From contig NZ_BMNI01000011.1 of the NCBI RefSeq assembly GCF_014646375.1, positions 1-64,000 on the forward strand: DNA of 64,000 bases. Direction: 5' to 3'. This document shows positions 34,934 to 45,445 of the stretch, in pieces. Within the stretch, counting starts at the first letter, position 1. The number at the start of each line of letters is the position of its first letter. This DNA is from Nocardioides phosphati. GTDB lineage: Bacteria > Actinomycetota > Actinomycetes > Propionibacteriales > Nocardioidaceae. The notes below the pieces were generated by a model. That model was not told the DNA's origin and made no database searches. It worked only from the letters and a program-made list of their open reading frames with translations. Both the position numbers and the translations under genes were made by a program.

Positions 34934-37912
34934 TCAGTCGGCGTGGGCGTGCGCAGCGCCGGTCGAGGGCCACCAGAGCCGCGGACCGACCAGCGCAGCG
35001 AACGCCGGCACGACCAGCGTGCGGACCACGAACGTGTCGAGCAGCAGGCCCATGCCGATCGTGAAGCCGATCTGGGTCAGCGTCACGACGCTGCCGGACA
35101 TCATCGCGAACACGCTCGCGGCGAAGATCAGGCCGGCCGCGGTGATCACGCCACCGGTGACCGCGAGCGCACGCGCCACCCCCTCGGGAGCACCGTCGGG
35201 CGCCTCGTCGCGGATCCGTTTGATCAGCAGCATGTTGTAGTCCGCGCCGACCGCGACGAGCAGCACGAACGCGATCGACGGCACCGTCCAGTCCAGCGGC
35301 TTGTCGAGCAGCATCTGCCAGACGAGGACGCCGAGGCCCATCGCCGCGGCGTACGACAGGATCACCGAGCCGAGCAGGAAGAGCGACGCGACGACGCTGC
35401 GCAGCAGCACCAGCAGGATCACCAGGACCACGAGCAGCGCCACCCCCGCCACCATGCGGAAGTCCGTGGTGGACAGGTCGCGGATGTCGGCGAGCGACGA
35501 CGGCATGCCGGCCGACTCGACGGTGCTGCCGGCCAGCGGCCCGTCGGCGAGCGCCAGCCGCACCGTGTCGCGGAGCGCCGAGCTGCGGTCGATGGAGGCG
35601 TTGCCGAAGGCGTCGGTCGAGCCGACGACGACCAGCCGCGCGGAGTGGCCGTCGGCGCTCATGAAGAGCCCGCGCGCCATCGCGAAGCGCTTGTCGTCGA
35701 ACGCCGCCGGCGGCAGGTAGAAGCCACCGATCGCCGGGTCGCGGGTGGCCTGCGACGTCTCCTCCAGGTACGACGAGGCATCACCCAGGCCGCTGCCGAG
35801 CTGGCCCATCTTCCCGGCCACCTGGTTCGTCCCGTCGGCGACCTTGCCGGCGCCGTCGGCCACCTGGTCCGCACCGTCGGCGAGGTCACCGAGCTTGCCG
35901 GCGAGGGTGGCCTGCCCGGCGCGCAGCTGCGCGGCGCCCGCGTCGGCGCGGTCGAGCCCGGCCTGGATCCGGGCGAGGCCGGACTCGAGGTCGGTCGCGC
36001 CGGAGGCGATCGCCCGGGCCCCGGCGACCGCGTCGCGCAGGCCGGGGAGGAGCTGGTCGCGCTCGCCCACCCAGATCTGCCGGATGCCCTCACGGGCCTG
36101 ACGGCAGGCGGGGTCGATGCCGCAGGTGAGGCTCTTGCTCCTCAGCGCGTCGTAGGCGAGGCCGAGGCCGTCGACCGCGACCTGCGCGTTGTCGAGGCCG
36201 TCGGCGAGACCGTCGGCGAGGCGGGCCGCGCCGGCACGCAGTCGCGCTGCACCGTCCTTCGCGTCGTCGACGCCGTCGGCGAGGCGCGTGATGCCGCTGG
36301 AGAGGTCGTTCGCGCCGGACAGCAGGCGGTCGACGCCGTCGACCGCGCGCGAGGCGCCGTCAGCCACCTGACCCGCGCCGCCGCTGAGCCGGCTCGCGCC
36401 CGCGTCGAGGCGCGAGGCGTCCTTCGCCCCGGTCGAGACCTGCTGCGAGGCCTTGCCGAGCCGCTTGCCGGCGACGCCCATCTGGTAGCCGAGCGAGGCC
36501 TGCCGGATCGGCGTACCGAGGGGGCGGGAGACGGTGCGCACCGACTCGACGCCGTGCAGCCGCGCGACCGAGCCTGCGGCCTGCTCGATCGCCGCGATGT
36601 CGCGGGCGTTGCGCATGTCGTGGTCGCTGGTGATCAGGACGTAGTCGGCGAGCACCTCGTTGGCTGGGTAGTGGTCGGCGAGCAGCCGGTAGCCGACGTT
36701 GCTCCCGGTGTCGTCGGGCTGCACGCGGCGCTGGTCGTAGCCGAGGTCCATCAGCGGGAAGAGCGACGCCAGCAGGAGCAGCGGCAGCAGGCCGAGGGCG
36801 AGGACCTTCGCCGGCTGCGCCACGACGTACGCCGCGACGCCGGCCCAGCGCGACTCCGAGGTGGTCGGCCGCGGGTCGATCCAGCCCCGCGGGCCGACCA
36901 GCGCGAGGAGCGCGGGCAGGAGCGTGAGGCAGAGCAGGAGGGCCAGCGCGACGGCGAGCGCGATCGCGGGGCCGGTGGTGCTGAACATGCCGATCTCGGC
37001 GAGGCCCATGGCCAGCGTCGCCAGCACCACGGTGAGGGCCGAGCCGACGATGACGGAGGCGACCTTGACGGTCGCGTCGAGGGCGGCCGCGCGCGCGTCG
37101 ACGCCCGCACGCCGCTGCTCGTGGAAGCGGCTCAGCAGGAAGATCGCGTAGTCGGTCGCCGAGCCGAGCACGATCGCGGTCACGAACGACGCGGTGAACG
37201 TCGAGACGTGGAACCAGCCGAGATGGCCGCCGACCGCCGCGATGCCGCGCCCGGCGCCGAGGGCGGCGCCGATGAAGCCGAGGACGAGCGCGGTCACACC
37301 GACGGAGCGGTAGAGCAGGAAGAGGATGATCGCGATCAGCCCGACGGTGATCACGGTGATCTTGCGGATGTCGTGCTCGATGGTGTCCTGCGTGTCCGCG
37401 ATCGTCGCCGCAGGCCCGGTGACGGCGACATCGAGGCCGGAGGGCACCTGCCCGGCGACGATGTCACGCAGCTCGTGGATCTGCTGCGAGCTCTGCGGGG
37501 TGCCGACGTCGGCCGGCAGCCCGACCTGGAGGTAGACCGCCTCGTGGTCCTTGCTGACCACGCCCTCCCAGATGCCCGGGGCCGCGACGTCGGTGACGGC
37601 CGTGGCCTCCTTGTGCTGCTTGTCGATGCGGTGGGCGAGCTGTCCGAACCACGCCCGGTCGGCCCGGGTCAGGCCGCCGTCCCGCTCGCCCGCGACGAAG
37701 ACGACGGACCGGGTGTGACCGGTCCCGAACGCCTTGTCCATGTGCGTGTACGCCGTGATCGACGGTGCGTGCGCCGGGACGAACGCGGTGTTGTCCTCGG
37801 CGATCACCTTCTCCAGCTGCGGCACGCCGACGTTGAGTCCGACGATGACGGCCAGCCAGAGCAGCACCACGTAGGGGGCGCGGTGCACGGCGAAGCGGGC
37901 GATGGTCTGCAT
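34934..37912 (-). CDS. MMPL/RND-family transporter with heptad-like periplasmic domain
   Basis: 992 residues. RND superfamily, MmpL type: 12 membrane helices in two blocks (about 185-400 and 800-980). Each block holds the conserved Asp-Tyr pair, GSATDYAIFLLSRF near 250 and VGADYNMLLIKRIRDE near 905, the likely proton relay. Between them, residues 480-760 are a long helical insert of SGA..L..G / DGA..LADG repeats like those of YhgE/Pip phage-infection proteins. Likely exports a lipid or hydrophobic compound with the proton gradient. ATG 37912 overlaps the stop of the upstream 164-residue gene (TGATG), so the two are coupled. Confidence 0.92.
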   Translation of the reverse strand: MQTIARFAVHRAPYVVLLWLAVIVGLNVGVPQLEKVIAEDNTAFVPAHAPSITAYTHMDKAFGTGHTRSVVFVAGERDGGLTRADRAWFGQLAHRIDKQHKEATAVTDVAAPGIWEGVVSKDHEAVYLQVGLPADVGTPQSSQQIHELRDIVAGQVPSGLDVAVTGPAATIADTQDTIEHDIRKITVITVGLIAIILFLLYRSVGVTALVLGFIGAALGAGRGIAAVGGHLGWFHVSTFTASFVTAIVLGSATDYAIFLLSRFHEQRRAGVDARAAALDATVKVASVIVGSALTVVLATLAMGLAEIGMFSTTGPAIALAVALALLLCLTLLPALLALVGPRGWIDPRPTTSESRWAGVAAYVVAQPAKVLALGLLPLLLLASLFPLMDLGYDQRRVQPDDTGSNVGYRLLADHYPANEVLADYVLITSDHDMRNARDIAAIEQAAGSVARLHGVESVRTVSRPLGTPIRQASLGYQMGVAGKRLGKASQQVSTGAKDASRLDAGASRLSGGAGQVADGASRAVDGVDRLLSGANDLSSGITRLADGVDDAKDGAARLRAGAARLADGLADGLDNAQVAVDGLGLAYDALRSKSLTCGIDPACRQAREGIRQIWVGERDQLLPGLRDAVAGARAIASGATDLESGLARIQAGLDRADAGAAQLRAGQATLAGKLGDLADGADQVADGAGKVADGTNQVAGKMGQLGSGLGDASSYLEETSQATRDPAIGGFYLPPAAFDDKRFAMARGLFMSADGHSARLVVVGSTDAFGNASIDRSSALRDTVRLALADGPLAGSTVESAGMPSSLADIRDLSTTDFRMVAGVALLVVLVILLVLLRSVVASLFLLGSVILSYAAAMGLGVLVWQMLLDKPLDWTVPSIAFVLLVAVGADYNMLLIKRIRDEAPDGAPEGVARALAVTGGVITAAGLIFAASVFAMMSGSVVTLTQIGFTIGMGLLLDTFVVRTLVVPAFAALVGPRLWWPSTGAAHAHAD

Positions 37913-38406
37913 CAGGCAGTGGCCTTCATGAGGGCGAACGAGAGGCGCTCACGCAGCCACCCGTCGCGACGGGCGGGGACGACGAAGCGCGACGAGCGGG
38001 CGAGGAAGGCACGGCCCGCGGCGGCGGCGGTCGCCAGCGGGGCGTCGAGCGCGACCAGGCCGGCGGCCACCGCGACGGTGCGGTGCAGGTGCGCGTTGGC
38101 GCGCGCGAGCGCCGGCTCGTCGGCGTACGTCTGCAGGAGGCGGTGTACGCCGGGGAGCTCGTCGGCGACCGCCTGCCAGGCCTCGGGGATCGACGCCTCG
38201 GGGATGTCGTGGAGCTCGAGGGCCAGGTCGATCCGGCCAGCGAGGCGGCGGGCGAAGAGGTCGTGGAGCGCCAGGAGCAGGCCGTCACGGTCGGCGAAGA
38301 GCTCGGCGAGTGAGGGCGACCAGGGCAGGTCGCCGCCGGCGTCGAGCGTGGTGACGACGTCGCGCAGGGCGTCGGTGCGGCGGTGGTGGATCTCCCAGGC
38401 GTTCAT
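37912..38406 (-). CDS. hypothetical helical protein coupled to the MMPL transporter
   Basis: 164 residues, predominantly helical and Ala/Leu/Arg-rich, without a signal peptide or membrane span. It is not recognised as a known family; no helix-turn-helix is evident. The only clues are contextual: its stop overlaps the MMPL start, and it is the first gene of that operon. ATG 38406 has GGAG 5 nt upstream. The promoter region is shared with a divergent two-component system and contains a CTGTG-N5-CACAG dyad at 38458-38472. It may be an accessory or regulatory protein for the exporter. Confidence 0.75.
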   Translation of the reverse strand: MNAWEIHHRRTDALRDVVTTLDAGGDLPWSPSLAELFADRDGLLLALHDLFARRLAGRIDLALELHDIPEASIPEAWQAVADELPGVHRLLQTYADEPALARANAHLHRTVAVAAGLVALDAPLATAAAAGRAFLARSSRFVVPARRDGWLRERLSFALMKATA

Positions 38407-38457
38407 GACGACTCCTTTGTCGGGGACGGCTCGATGTCCCGAACGCTACGAAGCCGG

Positions 38458-38472
38458 CTGTGCGTGACACAG
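38458..38472. promoter_or_regulatory. CTGTG-N5-CACAG dyad before the MMPL operon
   Basis: Small inverted repeat CTGTG-CGTGA-CACAG near the -35 region of the minus-strand operon (a TAGCGT -10 lies 10 bp closer to the gene). Weak evidence on its own. Confidence 0.3.
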
Positions 38473-38496
38473 CGTTCCACGGACGGGTTCCGGGCG

Positions 38497-38545
38497 TCCT
38501 CCCGCGGGCGGAGAAGGGGACGTGATCCTCCTCCCACGGGCGGAT
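38497..38545 (+). promoter_or_regulatory. tandem 17-bp motif before the two-component operon
   Basis: TCCTCCCGCGGGCGGAG (38497) and TCCTCCCACGGGCGGAT (38529) are 32 bp apart, about three helical turns. The nearer copy begins exactly 50 bp before the GTG start at 38579, covering -50 to -34 of a leaderless transcript whose -10 is TACGCT (38567-38572). A near-identical 17-mer sits 50 bp before the exporter start at 49008. It is a likely response-regulator site. Confidence 0.6.
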
Positions 38546-38578
38546 GTGGCGACGCCCGCGCCGCCCTACGCTGGGCAG

Positions 38579-39826
38579 GTGCCTGTCCAGACGATGATCG
38601 AGAAGCTGTCGGCGCGCTGGGAGCGCCACGGCTACCCGCGCTTCGTCTGGTGGATCCCGCTCGTGATGTACGGCAGCACCGCGATCGCGCTGCTCATCGG
38701 CGTCGCCCAGCGGGCCGGCTCGGGCCACGCGCTCGCCGCCGCCGGCCTCGCCCTGCTCTCCGCGGTGCCGTGGGCGCTCGACGCCGCCGCGGTCCGGCTG
38801 CGCTGGTGGATGACGGTGCCGATCGCCGCCGTTCCGGTCCTGGTGCTGATGGCGGCGTACCCGGTGTCCTACGACTTCGCGGTCTTCGCGCTGGTGATGC
38901 TCGTCGGCCACCTCGGCGCGCTCGAGAAGTTCGCCGCGAGCCTCGCCGCCACCGCGCTGGTCGGCGCCGCCGTCGCCGCCCTCGGCATGACCGGCCAGAT
39001 CGAGGCGTCTGCCCTCTGGGTCGCCGCCGTCGTCGTCGGCTGGGACATCGGCTTCATCATGCAGTACCAGCAGCGCCGCCTCGACGCGCAGGAGTCGGCC
39101 GCCGTCACCGCCCAGGCACAGGCCGTCCTCGAGGAGCACCAGCGGATCGCCCGCGAGGTCCACGACGTCATCGCGCACTCGCTCTCGGTGACCCTGCTCC
39201 ACGTCACCGCCGCGCGCCGGATGCTCGAGGACGACGACCTGCTCCCGGGCGACATCCGCGAGGCGGGTGAGGCGCTCGACGACGCCGAGCGCGTGGGCCG
39301 CCAGGCGATGGCCGAGATCCGCCACACCGTCGGACTGCTGGGCGCGGACAGCGGCGCCGTGCACCCCGCTCCCGACCTGTCGGAGCTGCCCGCGCTCGTC
39401 TCGGAGTTCCGGGCTGCAGGGCTCGACGTCGTCCTCGACATCAGCGGTACGCCGGAGGCGGTGCCGCAGCAGGCCGCCCTCGGCCTCTACCGGATCGCGC
39501 AGGAGTCGCTCTCCAACGTCGCCAAGCACCAGCCGCGGGCGCGCACCGTCGTCGTCCTCGAGGCGGACGCCGACTGCCAGGAGCTGCAGGTGTGGAACAC
39601 CCTGCCGGCCGGGCCTGCCTCCCCCGCGGCGGAGGGCGGTGGCGCCGGCATCCCCGGGATGCGGCAGCGCGCCGTCCTGCTCGGCGGCGCGTTCAGCGCC
39701 GGCGAGCGCGACGGGGTCTGGGTCGTCGAGGCACGCCTGCCGGGCGAGGCCCCGAGCCGCTGCCGCCTCGGCCTGCCGAAGCTGCTCCGTGCCCCGTCCC
39801 TCCGCCCCACGACAGGACCCGCATGA
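38579..39826 (+). CDS. NarL-type sensor histidine kinase
   Basis: 415 residues. N-terminal half: five to six membrane helices with short loops, so it senses within the membrane (DesK/LiaS-like architecture) and not through an extracellular domain. HisKA_3 dimerisation domain with phospho-acceptor His195 in AREVHDVIAHSLS. The C-terminal HATPase_c has LYRIAQESLSNVAKH (N box) and GGGAGIPGMRQRAVLLGG. GTG 38579 is chosen because TACGCT lies 6 nt upstream; ATG 38594 is an alternative. It overlaps the response-regulator start by 4 nt (ATGA). Confidence 0.93.
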   Translation: MPVQTMIEKLSARWERHGYPRFVWWIPLVMYGSTAIALLIGVAQRAGSGHALAAAGLALLSAVPWALDAAAVRLRWWMTVPIAAVPVLVLMAAYPVSYDFAVFALVMLVGHLGALEKFAASLAATALVGAAVAALGMTGQIEASALWVAAVVVGWDIGFIMQYQQRRLDAQESAAVTAQAQAVLEEHQRIAREVHDVIAHSLSVTLLHVTAARRMLEDDDLLPGDIREAGEALDDAERVGRQAMAEIRHTVGLLGADSGAVHPAPDLSELPALVSEFRAAGLDVVLDISGTPEAVPQQAALGLYRIAQESLSNVAKHQPRARTVVVLEADADCQELQVWNTLPAGPASPAAEGGGAGIPGMRQRAVLLGGAFSAGERDGVWVVEARLPGEAPSRCRLGLPKLLRAPSLRPTTGPA

Positions 39827-40491
39827 GCGAGCCCATCACCGACATCCGCGTGCTCCTGGTCGACGACCAGGAGCTCGTCCGCTCCGGGCTGCGCCGGATC
39901 CTGCGCCGCAAGGACGGGTTCGAGGTCGTCGGCGAGTGCAGCGACGGCTCCGAGGTGCCGGCCGCGGTGGCGGCGTACGCACCGGACGTGGTGGTGATGG
40001 ACCTCCGCATGCGCACCGTCGACGGCATCGAGGCGACCCGGCGCCTGGTCGCCCAGGCCGACGCTCCGCCCGTGCTCGCGCTGACGACCTTCGACGACGA
40101 CGAGCTGCTGTCGGGCGTGCTGCGCGCGGGGGCCGCCGGCTTCCTGCTCAAGGACTCCCCCGCCGAGGAGCTGATCCGCGGCGTGCGCGCGGTCGCCACC
40201 GGCAACGCGCTCCTCGACCCGGCCGTGACCGGGCGCGTGCTCGCGACGTACCGGAGCTCGACGGAGCCCGCGGCCGAGCTGGTCGACGACGAGGCGCTGA
40301 GCGCCCGCGAGCTCGACGTGCTGCGGCTGATCGGGCGGGGCCTGTCCAACGGCGAGATCGCCGACGAGCTGGTGATCTCCGAGGTGACGGTCAAGAGCCA
40401 CGTCGGCCGGATCTTCACCAAGCTCGACCTGCGCGACCGCGCCGCCGCGATCGTCTACGCCTTCGACCGCGGCATCGTCACCCCGCGCTGA
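39823..40491 (+). CDS. NarL/FixJ-family response regulator
   Basis: 222 residues. Receiver domain with acidic pocket Asp14/Asp15 (LLVDDQE), phospho-acceptor Asp60 in VVVMDLRM, Thr in ALTTFDDD and Lys in FLLKDSPAEE. C-terminal LuxR-type HTH from about residue 158 (LSARELDVLRLIGRGLSNGE, then TVKSHVGRIFTKLDLRDRAAA). It is the cognate partner of the kinase, translated by ATGA coupling. The 17-bp motif before its operon and before a DHA2 exporter at 49008 makes that exporter a predicted target. Confidence 0.95.
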   Translation: MSEPITDIRVLLVDDQELVRSGLRRILRRKDGFEVVGECSDGSEVPAAVAAYAPDVVVMDLRMRTVDGIEATRRLVAQADAPPVLALTTFDDDELLSGVLRAGAAGFLLKDSPAEELIRGVRAVATGNALLDPAVTGRVLATYRSSTEPAAELVDDEALSARELDVLRLIGRGLSNGEIADELVISEVTVKSHVGRIFTKLDLRDRAAAIVYAFDRGIVTPR

Positions 40492-40497
40492 GCGGCC

Positions 40498-42877
<2,380 letters not shown>

Positions 42878-42914
42878 CCGTCCCACGGGCGCCCGCGGAT
42901 CCGTCCCCGGAAGG

Positions 42915-42954
42915 ACACGACGGCCCCGCACCGGGGAGGGTGCGAGGCCGTCGT
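42915..42954. terminator. bidirectional terminator between lipid kinase and MMPL genes
   Basis: CACGACGGCC pairs with GGCCGTCGTG (10 bp) and, after a small bulge, CGCACC pairs with GGTGCG. The long hairpin lies between convergent stop codons. Confidence 0.75.
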
Positions 42955-42965
42955 GGGCTCGTGGG

Positions 42966-45290
42966 TCAAACTCCGGCGAGCAGTCGCTCGCCCTCGTCGA
43001 GGTCATCCTTGCGCGTACCAACGGGTCGCCGCTGGAGATTCTCGCCCTCGACGTCGACGTTCGGCAGGATCCGGTCGAGCCAGGCGGGGAGGTACCAGGC
43101 CTTCTCGCCGAGCAGGTACATCAGCGCCGGGATCAGCACCAGCCGGACGACGAACGCATCGAAGAGGACCGCCAGCGCCAGGGCGAAGCCCATCGACTTC
43201 ACGATCACGTCGTCCATGAGGATGAAGCCGGAGAAGACCGCGGCCATGATCACCGCTGCGGCCGTCACGACGCGTGCGCTGTTGCGGAAGCCGTCGACGA
43301 CCGCCTCGCGGGTGCTCGCGCCGTGGACGTGCGCCTCGCGCATCCGGGTCACCAGGAAGACCTGGTAGTCCATCGCCAGCCCGAAGACCACGCCGATCAG
43401 GAAGATCGGGATGAAGCTGACGATCGGCTGCTCCGGGAAGAGCCCGAAGGCACCCTTCTGGAAGACCGCCACCGTCGCCCCGAGCGTGGCGAGCACCGAG
43501 AGCAGGAAGCCTGCGGTCGCGGTCAGCGGCACGAGGAGCGACCGGAAGACGACCATCAGCAGGAGGAACGCCAGGCCGATGACGACGGCGAGGTACGGAA
43601 CCAGTGCGCCGTTCAGCTTGTCGGAGATGTCGGCCATGACCGGCTGCGTGCCGGTGACCGCGAGGTCGACGCCGGTCTCCTTCTCCAGGGCAGGCTCGCC
43701 CGCCCGGATCTCCTTGAGCAGGGCGTCGGTGGCGGCGTCGTCCGGGCCGGTCTCCGGCTCGACCAGGATGATGGCTCCCCTGTCCGTGCCGGGCTGGGCC
43801 ACGACCCGGGCGACGCCGTCCAGCGACCTCGCCCAGGCGGCCACCTTCGCGTACGCCGCCTGCTTGCTCGCTGCATCGCCGTCGACCTTGCGGGCGTCGA
43901 CGACCAGCATCATCGGGTCGAGTCGGCCGGGGCCGAAGCCCTCCTCGATCAGCTTCACCGCCTGGTAGCGCGAGCTGTCTGCCGGCGCGGTCTGGTCGCT
44001 CGGCATGCCGAGGTGGAGGTCCTTGAACGGCAGCGCGACCGCTCCGAGGCCGATCACGACCGCGATCGCCCAGACGACCGGCTTGCGGCCGATGAGGCGG
44101 GCGAAGCGGACGCCGTTGTTGAGCACCGCGCCGTCCGCGTCCCGCTGCGGGACGTAGCGCCGGACCCGGCCGCCGAACGCCTTCGACTTGAGCATGCCGA
44201 GCAGTGCCGGGAGGAGTGTCAGGGCGACCAGCACGGCGACGGTCACGGTGATGGCAGCGCCGATGCCCATCCAGCCGAGGAAGGGGATGCCGACGACGGT
44301 GAGGGCGGCCAGCGCGATGATGACCGTGAGGCCGGCGAAGACGACGGCGGAGCCCGCCGTGCCCACGGCGAGGCCGGCGGCCTCCTCGCGGTCGTCGGTG
44401 TGCTCGAGCTCGCTGCGGTAGCGGCTGAGGATGAAGAGGGTGTAGTCGATGCCGACCGCGAGGCCGATCATCATGCCGAGCATCGGGGTGGAGGAGGGCA
44501 GCTCGGTGAAGGCCGTCAGTGCCGTGATGCCGATGCTGCCGAGGGCGACACCGATGATCGCGGTCAGGATGGGGAGGCCCGCGGCGACGAGGGCGCCGAA
44601 GGTGAGCACGAGAACGCCGAGGGCGATCGCGATGCCGACGAGCTCCGCGCTCGCGTTGGCGCCGCCCGCCGCCTGCATGCCGGCGCCCCGGACCTCGACC
44701 TGGAGGCCGGTCTCCTGCGCGATCTTCTTCGCGGTGTCGAGGACCGCGGTCTGCATCGCGGGGGTGACGTCCGCGACGCTCGGGACCTCGAACGCCGTCG
44801 AGATGAGGCCGATCCGGCCGTCGGCGGAGAGCGCGGGCTGGGCGGCGAGCTGGCCGTCCAGCATCTTCTCGGCCTGCGCCACCGGGACACCCATCGCCCT
44901 GGCGGTCGCGGGAGCCGCCGCCTTCGCCTGCTCCGCCGTCCACAGGTAGGGGATCCGGTCCGGGACCTCGGGGAGGCCGCCCAGCGCCGTGGTCAGCCGG
45001 GCGACGTCGGCGGCGTACGGCTTCTCGGTGAGGGCGTGGCCCTCCGGCGCCGCGACGGCGATCTCGATCGACGCGGCCTCGGTCGGCGACTGGGCCCCGT
45101 CCATCAGCTCGGGCAGCTTCTCGGCCGCCTCGACGGACTCCAGGCCCGGGATCGTGAAGGCGTCGGAGAACGGCTTGCTCATCGTGCCGGCGACTCCGCC
45201 GACGACGCCGATGACGAGCAGCCAGCCGACGAGGAAGAACGGCCAGCGACGGTAGGCCGCCTTGCCGAGGCGGTACAGCAGGGATGCCAT
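42966..45290 (-). CDS. MMPL/RND-family transporter
   Basis: 774 residues, shorter than the MMPL protein at 34934 and lacking its repeat insert. Twelve membrane helices in two sets; conserved Asp-Tyr motifs AVGIDYTLFILSRYRSELEH near 312 and FGLAMDYQVFLVTRMREAH near 640. A periplasmic loop of about 130 residues follows helix 1 (IPGLESVEAAEKLPELMDG). It is predicted to be a proton-driven exporter of lipids or drugs. ATG 45290 has CAGGAG 7 nt upstream, which outranks upstream in-frame starts. It is divergent from lysS. Confidence 0.92.
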   Translation of the reverse strand: MASLLYRLGKAAYRRWPFFLVGWLLVIGVVGGVAGTMSKPFSDAFTIPGLESVEAAEKLPELMDGAQSPTEAASIEIAVAAPEGHALTEKPYAADVARLTTALGGLPEVPDRIPYLWTAEQAKAAAPATARAMGVPVAQAEKMLDGQLAAQPALSADGRIGLISTAFEVPSVADVTPAMQTAVLDTAKKIAQETGLQVEVRGAGMQAAGGANASAELVGIAIALGVLVLTFGALVAAGLPILTAIIGVALGSIGITALTAFTELPSSTPMLGMMIGLAVGIDYTLFILSRYRSELEHTDDREEAAGLAVGTAGSAVVFAGLTVIIALAALTVVGIPFLGWMGIGAAITVTVAVLVALTLLPALLGMLKSKAFGGRVRRYVPQRDADGAVLNNGVRFARLIGRKPVVWAIAVVIGLGAVALPFKDLHLGMPSDQTAPADSSRYQAVKLIEEGFGPGRLDPMMLVVDARKVDGDAASKQAAYAKVAAWARSLDGVARVVAQPGTDRGAIILVEPETGPDDAATDALLKEIRAGEPALEKETGVDLAVTGTQPVMADISDKLNGALVPYLAVVIGLAFLLLMVVFRSLLVPLTATAGFLLSVLATLGATVAVFQKGAFGLFPEQPIVSFIPIFLIGVVFGLAMDYQVFLVTRMREAHVHGASTREAVVDGFRNSARVVTAAAVIMAAVFSGFILMDDVIVKSMGFALALAVLFDAFVVRLVLIPALMYLLGEKAWYLPAWLDRILPNVDVEGENLQRRPVGTRKDDLDEGERLLAGV

Positions 45291-45445
45291 GGGTGGACTC
45301 CTGTAGATAGCGGGAATGTCCATATCGTTGCAGTCCGCAAGGTTCAGGGGGACCGACTTTGGTCGACCGGTCGTGTGACGCCGGTATCGTTTCGGCCTGC
45401 ACGCGCGGCGCGTGCGACGACTTTCGGCGAGGGAGCGGACACGCG

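Noticed and set aside
33485..38467. A 1660-codon plus-strand open frame
   Set aside because: It is antisense to purB, purD, the MMPL gene and the small gene. Its product is Arg/Asp/Gly-rich without motifs, which is the typical third-position shadow in very G+C-rich DNA.
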